Shown piece by piece: positions 1 through 6,234 of a stretch of 10,927 bases of DNA (position 1 is the first letter of the stretch; every line of letters starts with the position of its first letter). Source of the DNA: JAICIG01 sp035532215. GTDB lineage: Bacteria; Planctomycetota; Planctomycetia; Pirellulales; JAICIG01. The translations under genes and the position numbers were made by a program. The notes under the pieces are model-generated. The model made no database searches, was not told the origin of the DNA, and worked only from the letters and a program-made list of their open reading frames with translations. The stretch covers positions 1 to 10,927 of the forward strand of contig DATKRK010000151.1 of the NCBI GenBank assembly GCA_035532215.1, in the 5' to 3' direction.

Positions 1-131
1 GCGTTAGGGGCATCGAGCCATTGTTGCAAGTCGCTCTCGCTAAAGATGCGCCGCAAGTCTTTGAAAAGGGCCTTCTGTTGGCGCTCCAGGATTCGCTTTT
101 CGTCGTCGGAGCGGTCAGCGCGGCGCAACAT
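1..131 (-). CDS. Partial hypothetical protein, N-terminal 43 residues
   Basis: A leftward reading frame starts at ATG 131-129 and runs off the window with no stop. The start is well supported: a perfect GGGAGG Shine-Dalgarno lies five bases upstream. The visible 43 residues are strongly charged and probably helical (MLRRADRSDDEKR..., then LERQQKALFKDLRRIF), ending ...SESDLQQWLDAPN. The last part, a Trp-Leu followed by two residues and Pro-Asn, loosely recalls the WL-x-x-PN motif of MbcA/ParS/Xre-type antitoxin domains (DUF2384). That rests on a few residues and is only a suggestion; the missing C-terminal part would decide it. Its upstream region is the spacer left of the ATPase cassette, so the two are transcribed divergently. 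Confidence 0.6.
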   Translation of the reverse strand, partial: MLRRADRSDDEKRILERQQKALFKDLRRIFSESDLQQWLDAPN

Positions 132-136
132 AAAAA

Positions 137-142
137 CCTCCC
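137..142 (-). promoter_or_regulatory. Ribosome binding site of the left-edge gene
   Basis: On the minus strand this reads GGGAGG, five bases before ATG 131-129. It is one of the strongest Shine-Dalgarno matches in the window and is the main reason to accept the cut-off left-edge frame as a real gene. Confidence 0.6.
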
Positions 143-260
143 ACAGAAAATGCCCCCACACGATTCTACTCCGCCATCCTCGGTCCTCCAACGGCGACCA
201 ACACACCCGCCCCTTGTTTTTTCCCCGCCCCGGGTGCCTTACACTCCCGGCGTCGTCGCC

Positions 261-288
261 TGAACCCCGAACCCTGAACCCTGAACCC
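261..288. repeat. 7-bp tandem repeat, four units of (T/C)GAACCC
   Basis: The sequence is four consecutive heptamers: TGAACCC, CGAACCC, TGAACCC, TGAACCC. It lies in noncoding DNA between the left-edge gene and the left copy of the long repeat. Short GAACCCT runs of this kind occur as spacer sequence in some high-GC genomes. No function can be read from it. Confidence 0.75.
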
Positions 289-329
289 TTGGACGATGGG
301 CTTCCACCCTTTCCGCGCTCCCGGCGGCA

Positions 330-632
330 GTCGTGATGCCCCATCTACTGCGAAACCCCGGGCCGCCCTTGGCGCCGGACGGCGCCGCCTCGCGCCGCCC
401 CATTCCTGCCGAATCGGTATGGATCCTGCCCGTGATCCGACGCAACGCCATGATAGAAGCACGCGACCACCGGCCGCCGCCGAGTTGTTCGGGCCGATTT
501 TCGTTTCAGGGCCTTGGCGTCGGCGAACTCGCCTTCGGCTGACGAATGCACCAGCGACAGCATTGCGGCCCACCCGGAGTTCACGTGCTGGCGGTCGCTG
601 GAGAGGCTGCGTGTCTTGGTTCGTCTGCTGAC
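330..632 (+). repeat. Long direct repeat, left copy (A)
   Basis: This copy matches 2500-2801 in the same orientation. The best-conserved core is 352-631 against 2521-2799, 280 versus 279 bases, at roughly 80% identity by eye. Long blocks are identical, for example around 466-486 (GCACGCGACCACCGGCCGCC) and 530-556 (through CTGACGAATGCACCAGCGA). Single-base insertions and deletions break any shared reading frame, so the repeat is evolving as noncoding DNA. The two copies bracket the ATPase/TOPRIM-like gene pair and nothing else. I see no transposase and no obvious terminal inverted repeat. Confidence 0.85.
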
Positions 633-748
633 TTAAGCGGCCGGAGCGGGTAGGATTTGTTTGTCGCGACTCGCCCCCACCGAGGCCGCCTCATGAAGGC
701 ATGGCGCGGTATCATGACTTGAAGGCCACGATCTGAAAGAGACAGGAA

Positions 749-1906
749 ATGCTCACACGACTCTACGTCGACAACTTCCGGGCCCTGGTCAACACCGATT
801 TGCCGCTCGCTCGCCGGAGTCTGCTGATGGGATCAAATGGGACCGGCAAATCCACGTTCGGCGACGTGCTCATTCGGCTTCAGTGGATGCTGCTCGGCCA
901 GGCCAAGACGGATGACGCCTTCACGGTGGACACGCTCACACGCTGGCAGAGCGCCCCGCAGCAGCGCATCGAAATGGACGTGACCGGCCGCCCCGCGGGC
1001 GCTTACCACTATGAAATCGTCATTGAGCATCGGCATGGCGCATCGGCGGAACTACCGCGGACTCGAATCCGCCGCGAAATTCTGACGCTCGATTCTCGGC
1101 CCCTGTTCCATTTCGAAGATGGCATAGTGCATCTTTATGCGGACGATTACAGCCCAGGCCCCGAGTATCCGTTTGATTCGGGGCGCTCGGCGTTAGGGAC
1201 AATAGCACCACGAAACGACAATCAGAAATTGACCTGGTTCGTGCGCTGGCTTCAGACGTTGGCGGTGCTCAAACCAAACCCGCCCGCAATGCAAGATCTC
1301 GTCGAGGGAGATCAGTTCATGCTCGGTGCCGACGCGACGAACTTCGCCGCCTGGTATCACGCGATCAGCGCCGCCGACAAGCGCCGTGATCGAACTCTCC
1401 ACGACGCCTTGGTAGATGTGCTGCCCGGATTTGAGGCGCTGAATTTCGAGCCTGCCGGCCCCAACCGCTGGCTGCTTCGGGCCGACTTTCGCGGAAACGG
1501 CCAAAAACTGATGCTGCGGTTCAGGGAATTGTCTGACGGGCAACGGGCCTTAATTCTTTTGTATAGCGTACTCTACTTTCTCTTGCAGGAAGGACGAACC
1601 GTCTTTTTGGACGAGCCGGACAACTTCGTGGCCCTGAACGAGATTCAGCCGTGGTTGTTGTCGGCGACCGACATCGTTGACGGCGGTTCGGGCCAACTCG
1701 TGCTTCTCTCGCACCACCCCGAGATTCTCAACGAATGGGCCGTGAGTCACGGCCTCGTCACTGAGCGTGATGGATGTGGTCCCGTTCGAATCCGCAAGTT
1801 TGCACCAATTCCGGGCGTCGAACTGACGCCGGCGGAGACGATTGCGCGGGGCTGGTCGAATCAAATCGGCAGCGAGGCTGCAGTTGCAGGTATCGCGCAA
1901 CAATGA
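749..1906 (+). CDS. AAA/ABC-type ATPase (RecF/OLD-like), first gene of a two-gene cassette
   Basis: This 385-residue protein has the layout of SMC/RecF/OLD-like ATPases. The N-terminus (LTRLYVDNFRALVN) is the typical first strand, followed by a Walker A motif GSNGTGKST at residues 28-36. The second half carries the ABC-like signature LSDGQR (261-266), Walker B TVFLDEPD (284-291) with its catalytic glutamate, and the switch-like histidines LSHHP (320-324). All ATP-binding and hydrolysis elements are intact. There is no long coiled coil and no nuclease domain in the chain. Such ATPases usually act with a partner effector, and the next gene overlaps its stop by ATGA. The start has only a modest purine-rich site (AGAGACAGG). 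The ATPase class is certain; the biological role, probably defence, is inferred. Confidence 0.92.
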   Translation: MLTRLYVDNFRALVNTDLPLARRSLLMGSNGTGKSTFGDVLIRLQWMLLGQAKTDDAFTVDTLTRWQSAPQQRIEMDVTGRPAGAYHYEIVIEHRHGASAELPRTRIRREILTLDSRPLFHFEDGIVHLYADDYSPGPEYPFDSGRSALGTIAPRNDNQKLTWFVRWLQTLAVLKPNPPAMQDLVEGDQFMLGADATNFAAWYHAISAADKRRDRTLHDALVDVLPGFEALNFEPAGPNRWLLRADFRGNGQKLMLRFRELSDGQRALILLYSVLYFLLQEGRTVFLDEPDNFVALNEIQPWLLSATDIVDGGSGQLVLLSHHPEILNEWAVSHGLVTERDGCGPVRIRKFAPIPGVELTPAETIARGWSNQIGSEAAVAGIAQQ

Positions 1907-2454
1907 GTAACCGCTTTGCTATGGTCGTTATCCTGGCGGAGGATGAGCGCTCGGCAAACTTCCTCCGCCGATATGTCATGCGCGCGTTACACATTGGCAA
2001 CCGGCGCATTCGACAGGAGATATCGCCGTCGGGACGTGGCGACGCCAAGCAATGGATTCTCGGCCGCTACGCGATCGAAGTGAACGCGCTGCGTAGCAAG
2101 CACCCAAAAACGGGACTGGTTGTCCACCTCGACGCCGACACCGAAACGGTGGCCAAGCGAGTGACGCAATTGGCAGGCATGTTGAAGAATGCCGGGCAGG
2201 ACGCTCGCGAGCCGGACGAGCGGATCAGCCACGCTATTCCACGACGGCAGATTGAAACCTGGCTATGCATCTTGACGGGGGTTGTCGTCGATGAAGAGGA
2301 AGATTGCAAGGGGAAACACCGACTACCAGATTTTGACGCCATCGTGCCGCAGGCGGCCCTGGCATTGTATGACCTGACGCGTGCAAACGCGCCCCCGCCG
2401 GCCCTTCCTTCGCTTGCGGCGGCAATTCCGGAGCTCCAACGGCTCGAGACCTAG
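1903..2454 (+). CDS. Small TOPRIM-like protein, partner of the upstream ATPase
   Basis: This protein of 183 residues starts at ATG 1903, which overlaps the ATPase stop as ATGA and so implies translational coupling. Features visible are a first hydrophobic strand ending in an acidic cluster (VVILAEDE, Glu13), a second strand ending HLDADTET (Asp77 and Asp79), and a conserved-looking IPRRQIETWL (112-121, Glu118), followed by a DE-rich VDEEEDCKG. A glutamate after strand one plus a later DxD after a second strand is the TOPRIM catalytic pattern found in OLD nucleases, primases and small DUF4276-type proteins. From memory, similar 180-residue proteins with a DADT motif and an IETWL motif sit beside AAA ATPases. 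Nuclease activity is inferred. The low-complexity tail (ANAPPPALPS) may be a natural C-terminus. Confidence 0.85.
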   Translation: MSNRFAMVVILAEDERSANFLRRYVMRALHIGNRRIRQEISPSGRGDAKQWILGRYAIEVNALRSKHPKTGLVVHLDADTETVAKRVTQLAGMLKNAGQDAREPDERISHAIPRRQIETWLCILTGVVVDEEEDCKGKHRLPDFDAIVPQAALALYDLTRANAPPPALPSLAAAIPELQRLET

Positions 2455-3038
2455 CAATGCATGCTATGACTTGGGGCCTTGAAACCGAAACGCGGATAAA
2501 CCAGTCATGCCACTTACAGCGAAACCCCCGAGCCGCCCTTGGCGCCCGACGCCGCCGCCTGCGCCGCGACATTGCTGCCGAGTCGGGATTGATCCTGCCC
2601 GCGGTCCGAGGGACCGCCATGATGGAAGCACGCGACCACCGGCCGCCGCCGACTTGTTCGCGTCCGTTTTCGCTTTCAGGGCCTTGGCTTCGGCGAGCTC
2701 GCCTTCGGCTGACGAATGCACCAGCGATAGCATTGCGGCTCACCCGGAGTGTACCTGCTCCCGGTCGGCGCAAAGGCTGGACGGCTTGGCTCGTCAGCCG
2801 GTCTGGTGCGCCGTCGGCCACAACGGACGGGAATTCGTTGGCCGATTGTTAAACGAGCTGCGTCCCCTTATCCGCCCGACGACCTGCCTGGAAGAACAGC
2901 GGTTGTTTCCTGCTGACACCGTTTCCTGCGCGACTCTCAACGAACGTCGGATTACCGAGGCCACTAGACTAGACAAGGGGCGACGTTCCCTTAAGCTGAC
3001 GGGTTGAACGTTCCCCTTTAATCAACGGAGTGTCTACC
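2455..3038. other. Gene-free spacer between the cassette and the secreted-protein gene
   Basis: The first 350 bases are mostly the right copy of the long repeat. The remainder (2802-3038) has no convincing gene. It carries two near-copies of an ACGTTCCC element, at about 2983-2990 and 3008-3015 (GACGTTCCCTTAAGC and GAACGTTCCCCTTTAATC), just before the next gene. Their position makes them possible regulatory sites or part of a promoter, but I cannot assign a factor. The Shine-Dalgarno CGGAG (3026-3030) ends this stretch. Confidence 0.5.
2500..2801 (+). repeat. Long direct repeat, right copy (B)
   Basis: Second copy of the repeat at 330-632, same orientation, starting about 45 bases after the TOPRIM-like gene stops. 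On the minus strand both copies can be read as MLSLVHSSAEGE(F/L)A(D/E)AKALK. A one-base insertion (AAAGCGAAAA here against AAACGAAAAT in copy A) then puts them out of frame, which argues against a conserved protein. Corresponding points are about 2,169-2,170 bases apart, so recombination between copies would delete or duplicate exactly the two-gene cassette. Confidence 0.85.
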
Positions 3039-3515
3039 ATGAGAATGCTTGCTAGTTGCGTCGTGGCCATTGCCGCTATCGGTTCGATGGGTGCCTATTT
3101 CTCCACCGAAGATGAATCAACGGTGATGGGAGCTTTGGAGGCGTTGAAGTACGAGCACGTACCAAACCAAGACAACATTGGCGGCCCAGCCGACTTCAAG
3201 GTGACGGAGGAAACGATTGACTACCTGGAATCGCTCAGAAAGGATGGCAAGACCGTCACGGTCGATTCTGAGGGAACGGTCAGCACCAAGGATAAAGACG
3301 ATGGGGAAGGGAAGGAAATCAGCAAGCCCCAAGCCCTGGTTGATGCCGCTTTGAAGGTGCTTAAACTGGAACAAGTGAAGGCCAAAGATGCCAAGGTCGG
3401 TGGCCCTTCAAGATTCAAGGTGACCAATACCACGATTGACACTGCCAAAAAGTGGCTCAGGCAAAAGACCATTTTGGTCGTGGAGGGAAGCGGCAAGGTG
3501 AGAATCGGCAAATAA
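3039..3515 (+). CDS. Exported small protein with two internal repeats
   Basis: This protein of 158 residues starts at ATG 3039, preceded by CGGAG at a spacing of eight. An in-frame GTG at 3030 would overlap that site and is less likely. Residues 1-21 form a signal-peptide-like hydrophobic segment (LASCVVAIAAIGSMGAY). Cys7 lies too near the N-terminus for a normal lipobox. The mature part holds two copies of one unit, residues 32-82 and 104-155, aligning with a constant offset of 73 after a one-residue loop difference: ALEALKYEHV/ALKVLKLEQV, GGPADFKVT/GGPSRFKVT, TIDYLESL/TIDTAKKWL. An acidic/lysine-rich linker (TKDKDDGEGKEISK) joins them. Base composition is clearly less GC-rich than its neighbours. 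No known domain is recognised; small exported lectin-, inhibitor- or adhesin-like roles are all open. Confidence 0.75.
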   Translation: MRMLASCVVAIAAIGSMGAYFSTEDESTVMGALEALKYEHVPNQDNIGGPADFKVTEETIDYLESLRKDGKTVTVDSEGTVSTKDKDDGEGKEISKPQALVDAALKVLKLEQVKAKDAKVGGPSRFKVTNTTIDTAKKWLRQKTILVVEGSGKVRIGK

Positions 3516-3561
3516 CCCGACGCCAAATTCACAACCGGCCCAAGCTCCGGCTGCGATCATT

Positions 3562-3587
3562 ACTGGCCGAAGTCAAAAACGGCCAGT
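3562..3587. terminator. Hairpin after the secreted-protein gene
   Basis: ACTGGCCG (3562-3569) pairs perfectly with CGGCCAGT (3580-3587) around a 10-base loop, 47 bases after the stop at 3515. No T-run follows, so it is not a canonical intrinsic terminator. It could still stop transcription weakly or protect the mRNA end. It also lies at the 3' end of the convergent minus-strand frame. Confidence 0.35.
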
Positions 3588-4070
3588 TGAAACGGCCCCG
3601 TCAAGATTGGCTCCAAACAGGAGAAAGACGGGAGGAAAACGATCCGAACTATTTCTAAAATAGTTCTGACCCGTTTTCCTCCCCTGACCCGTTTTCCTCC
3701 CCCGCCGCGAGGCGGCGGCCTGGGAAAATAACGGAAGGTCCGGCTCGGGACGTGCGACCGGCGCGTCGGCCAGATCGCGCAGCTCACCGACGCACGCCAT
3801 AATGATCGACCGCACCTGTTCGACGGTGCCCTCCGGGATGTTCGGGATATGCGGGGCGCGCGACCACAGCGAGCGGCCCGAGGTTGCGAGTTTGCTTCGG
3901 GGAATCGATTGCTCGTGATCGAGAACGCAGCGCACGATTCCAAGCGCCCGGCTCACATGATCGACGAATTCCTCCTGCATGATGCCCCCCAGACGCAGCA
4001 GGGAATGAATTGCCGGCTCGACGGTCCGGGCGCAGGGAACCGTGATCGGTTCGCTACTGTCGAAAAGCAT
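3573..4070 (-). CDS. Hypothetical helical protein with a repeat-derived C-terminal tail
   Basis: A leftward frame of 165 residues from ATG 4070 (a TTG at 4112 would add 14). Residues 1-118 look like a real protein: good amphipathic helices (EPAIHSLLRLGGIMQEEFVD and EGTVEQVRSIIMACVGELRD) and G/C-rich third codon positions. No family is recognised and there is no strong Shine-Dalgarno. From about residue 122 the frame reads straight through noncoding repeat DNA: GRKTGQ twice (124-135), from an 18-bp tandem repeat, then through the inverted repeat at 3630-3683 to a TGA at 3573. I infer the original stop was lost when the repeat arrived or expanded. It is divergent from the methyltransferase gene, with about 200 bases between them. 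The protein call is moderate, and its tail is unlikely to be ancestral. Confidence 0.45.
   Translation of the reverse strand: MLFDSSEPITVPCARTVEPAIHSLLRLGGIMQEEFVDHVSRALGIVRCVLDHEQSIPRSKLATSGRSLWSRAPHIPNIPEGTVEQVRSIIMACVGELRDLADAPVARPEPDLPLFSQAAASRRGRKTGQGRKTGQNYFRNSSDRFPPVFLLFGANLDGAVSTGRF
3630..3701. repeat. Compound inverted repeat plus 18-bp tandem repeat
   Basis: Outer arms GGGAGGAAAACG (3630-3641) and CGTTTTCCTCCC (3672-3683) are perfectly complementary. Inside them GAACTATTT (3646-3654) and AAATAGTTC (3658-3666) form a second perfect 9-bp stem with a 3-base loop. The right side is duplicated in tandem: CTGACCCGTTTTCCTCCC at 3666-3683 and again at 3684-3701. Such GGGTCAGAACTATTT-like palindromes recall spacer repeats moved by IS200-like REP-associated transposases, but no transposase is present and that link is inference. 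A cruciform or strong RNA hairpin is expected. Confidence 0.8.
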
Positions 4071-4273
4071 GAGTGGCCGCCGGAAGAGATCGCCGACTGG
4101 CGCGCAGCGCAAGCAGGGTCGCGGCGATTGTGCCGAGAGCGAGGACAGAGGCGCAAGCCGCCTTCACTGGACGCAGGGCGAAGAACAAGATGTGACTGCC
4201 GACCGGCTGACGGACGACGCCGACCCACCTGCGCTCTTGCTCGCTGCTTCAGCCCCACGTAGTGTGCCGACCG
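4071..4273. other. Divergent intergenic region between the helical-protein gene and the methyltransferase
   Basis: About 200 bases separating two genes that point away from each other, so both promoters should lie here. I see no recognisable -35/-10 pair and no strong ribosome binding site for either gene. The methyltransferase frame is open upstream to a TGA at 4208-4210, with only GTG 4262 and ATG 4274 as ordinary starts. Confidence 0.4.
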
Positions 4274-5197
4274 ATGGGCGCATCGGATCAGCCCGGCCGG
4301 GAAGGTCGATCGGTCCAGCAGTCTCTCTTCGGGGAGGCACCGGCTGCGCCTGCCGTCGATCCATCCGTCTTCGCTGTGTGCCGCGTCGATCGCATCCGCC
4401 CGCCGGTCAAAGCGCACGGTGGCAAATTTTACTTGGCTCCGAAGATCGTGCCGATCCTTCTGAACGTGCGCGCGAAAGTGACCGAATACCTGGAACCCTG
4501 CGCGTTCGGCGCGTCGGTCTTCCTCGCAATGCCGCGGATGAAGAAAGAAATTCTCGGGGATATCAACCCCGACGTGGTGGCGCTCTGGACGGTGCTGTCG
4601 AACAGAGCATCAGCCGCGGAGCTGACGAACCGGTTGGCGGCCGCGCCGTACACCGAAGAAGCGTTTCACGCGGCGAAGCGGGAGGCGGGCGTGACGCAGA
4701 TCGAACGTGCGACGCGATTCCTCATCCGCTGCCGCTATTCGCGTGGGAAGCTGGGCAAGGATTTCGCCTGGTCGAAGCGCCTTCGCGGCGGGCGGCCCGG
4801 CGACGAGAACGCCTGGCACACGTTCCGGGAGAACGAACTACCGAAGATCATCGCCCGCGCCCAGGGCGTCGAGGTGCGAAACGACCCGTGCTGGCGCACG
4901 GTCTGGGAGAGTCGCAACAAAATCGAGCGACTTTGCTACTGTGACCCGCCTTATATGCCGAAAACCCGGACGGCGAAGACCGCCTACGGGCCGTTTGAAA
5001 TGACGCCGTTCCAGCACGCGCGGCTCATCGCGGCCCTTCGGGCACACAGCGGACCGGCCGCGATCAGCGGCTATCGGTGCGAGGAATATGACCGGTGGCT
5101 CCACGGCTGGCGTAGATTCGACTTCGAGATGCCGAATAACGCGGGGCAGAGCAGACGGAAGCAACGGCGGTGCGAGTCGCTCTGGATCAACTGGTGA
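4274..5197 (+). CDS. D12-class (Dam-like) N6-adenine DNA methyltransferase, phage type
   Basis: 307 residues from ATG 4274; GTG 4262 is an alternative and neither has a clear Shine-Dalgarno. It transfers a methyl group from S-adenosylmethionine to adenine in DNA. The order of motifs fits the Dam/D12 family: RPPVKAHGGKFYLAPKI (42-58), the SAM-binding EPCAFGASVF (74-83), GDINPDVVALW (95-105), the catalytic CDPPY (223-227) and a C-terminal RCESLWIN (299-306). The GGK/N-terminal and LW-N endings are like the phage and prophage subfamily. The SAM motif is unusual: the family normally has EPF-A-G-G, and here Cys replaces Phe and Phe replaces the first Gly. There is no restriction endonuclease beside it, so it is probably an orphan enzyme. 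The first ~35 residues are a nonconserved extension. Confidence 0.85.
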   Translation: MGASDQPGREGRSVQQSLFGEAPAAPAVDPSVFAVCRVDRIRPPVKAHGGKFYLAPKIVPILLNVRAKVTEYLEPCAFGASVFLAMPRMKKEILGDINPDVVALWTVLSNRASAAELTNRLAAAPYTEEAFHAAKREAGVTQIERATRFLIRCRYSRGKLGKDFAWSKRLRGGRPGDENAWHTFRENELPKIIARAQGVEVRNDPCWRTVWESRNKIERLCYCDPPYMPKTRTAKTAYGPFEMTPFQHARLIAALRAHSGPAAISGYRCEEYDRWLHGWRRFDFEMPNNAGQSRRKQRRCESLWINW

Positions 5198-5551
5198 GAT
5201 GGCTGCGCCGATAGAAGGGGATCACCGAGGCATAGTGGTTCATTCCACCAATGGCTGCCATCGGGGCGTTGCAGCGCCCGAACCTCCATGCAGCGGCCGT
5301 GGTCTATTGATAGAATGGCGTGAACACACACGCGACGGCGTCGCAAACTCGGAGGGAGGCTAGCTGTCGGCGCTATCGCAATGCGCCGACTGTCGGCCTT
5401 ATGTGGGGTGAAACAAGGCCGCCAACTGCCGGGGGAATGAATGTGAGTGGGCGGCGTCCTCCACGAGAGCAGGTGACGTGCAGGCTGAGTTCAGCCCGCG
5501 CGGCACCCGCCTTACAACACGTTTTAGCGAAGAAGCGGCGACCATGCCAAA
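5198..5551. other. Gene-free spacer with one hairpin
   Basis: No convincing gene between the methyltransferase and the small protein at 5552. Short frames here give Arg/His-rich peptides with no supported start. The only structured element I find is the hairpin at 5366-5390. Confidence 0.5.
5366..5390. repeat. 8-bp stem hairpin
   Basis: GTCGGCGC (5366-5373) pairs with GCGCCGAC (5383-5390) around a nine-base loop. GTCGGC follows again just downstream. There is no T-run, so terminator function is doubtful. Confidence 0.5.
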
Positions 5552-5872
5552 ATGAGCAAGCGACGTAATCCAGACCAAATGCTGCTCGACCTTGCCCGAA
5601 ACGAAGGGCCAGACGTCGTGCATCTTCCATACACCGCTGAATTTGAAGCCGTTTGCCAGCGACTCAAACCCGCAGCCACGATTGAAGACAAGCATCGCAT
5701 TTGGGAGAAACTGTTAGGCCTCACCGAGAAGGAACCCTCGCCCGTCGAAGCAGCCATCTCCACGCAAGTGGCTCCCGTGAACGCCGCCTGCTTCGATCCC
5801 TTGAGAACGTGCGTTTTCATCAATCACCTCGCTCGCGCAGTTCGGGCAGCGGTTCAAGACACCCTATTTTAG
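5552..5872 (+). CDS. Small hypothetical protein, 106 residues
   Basis: Starts at ATG 5552 (MSKRRNPDQMLLDLARNEG) and ends at TAG 5870-5872. The first half has good amphipathic helices (TAEFEAVCQRLKPA and IEDKHRIWEKLLGLTEK) and codon use biased to G/C in third positions, so I think it is expressed. The second half is more mixed (two Cys, FDPLRTCVFINHLARAVRAA). The ribosome binding site is weak. No domain is recognised. It is a single gene with no operon partner, lying between the methyltransferase and the decayed 3' end of the leftward operon. Confidence 0.5.
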   Translation: MSKRRNPDQMLLDLARNEGPDVVHLPYTAEFEAVCQRLKPAATIEDKHRIWEKLLGLTEKEPSPVEAAISTQVAPVNAACFDPLRTCVFINHLARAVRAAVQDTLF

Positions 5873-6229
5873 TCGGACCGCCGAGGAGCCGGCAATCCGC
5901 GGAGTGCGGCCGGCGGCCGCTTGGCTCGCCCTACGACGCTTGACAGGCTGGCTCAGGTTGGTGCCCGATGAAAACGCAGGCGCGGGTGGTCGCTGCTGCG
6001 CAGGTGTCCGGTGCCGGGCGGGCGGCACGCGCAGCGAACCGCGGTTTTCTGCCGACACGGTACACTGTTTCGGGCGATGGTTTCGCGGTGCATTCGCGCG
6101 GTTGGCGGGAATCGAATCGAAAGCGGCGCCAACGCCCTCACCCCGACCCTCTCCCGGAGGAAGAGGGAGCGTGCGGCCCTCACCCCAACCCGGGGCGCCC
6201 GCTTGCGCGCCCCGGAGGTAGAGGGAGCG
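5873..6229. other. Gene-free spacer, converging ends, holding a hairpin repeat
   Basis: The left part (5873-6134) has no recognisable gene or signal. The right part is the tandem CCCTCACCCC repeat at 6135-6234. The minus-strand frame entering from the right stays open across the repeat and beyond to 5864, but its peptide (PLPPGEGRGEG, then an Arg/Pro-rich run) is what repeat and noncoding DNA encode. Confidence 0.5.
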
Positions 6230-6234
6230 TGCGA
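6135..6234. repeat. Two tandem copies of a CCCTCACCCC...AGAGGGAGCGTGCG hairpin element
   Basis: Copy 1 spans about 6135-6176 and copy 2 about 6177-6234. Both begin CCCTCACCCC and end AGAGGGAGCGTGCG, differing in the middle. Copy 1 can fold through CCCTCT/AGAGGG. Copy 2 carries a stronger stem, CCGGGGCGC against GCGCCCCGG. CCCTCACCCC...GAGAGGGAG elements are widespread spacer repeats in high-GC bacteria. Here the element interrupts the end of the gene read from 6547. Confidence 0.75.

Larger units (their letters stand above)
132..748. other. Gene-free spacer left of the ATPase cassette
   Basis: About 600 bases without a convincing gene. The reading frames here lack a good start, and their peptides are Arg/Pro-rich in the way high-GC noncoding DNA usually reads. 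The stretch holds the ribosome binding site of the left-edge gene, a four-unit 7-bp tandem repeat (261-288) and the left copy of a ~280-bp repeat (about 330-632). The last 115 bases must contain the promoter of the ATPase gene. I see TATCAT at 710-715 as a possible -10 element but no clear -35 partner. Confidence 0.6.

Noticed and set aside
166..573. Several overlapping minus- and plus-strand frames in the left spacer
   Set aside because: They overlap the long noncoding repeat, have Arg/Pro-rich composition and no supported start, and copy B breaks the frames.
2464..2733. Minus-strand frame beginning MLSLVHSSAEGE in repeat copy B (and its partner in copy A, from 563)
   Set aside because: About 20 residues agree between copies, but a one-base indel then shifts the frames, so no protein is conserved.
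3030..3038. GTG start for the exported repeat protein
   Set aside because: It overlaps the CGGAG ribosome binding site that fits ATG 3039, and would put extra residues before the signal segment.
3562..3587. Canonical rho-independent terminator
   Set aside because: The stem is good, but no T-run follows on the + strand; it is kept only as a low-confidence terminator-like hairpin.
4042..4944. A 300-codon plus-strand frame overlapping the methyltransferase
   Set aside because: It is an alternative frame of the methyltransferase gene; the peptide is Arg/Gly-rich and lacks motifs, while the other frame has DPPY and all D12 motifs.
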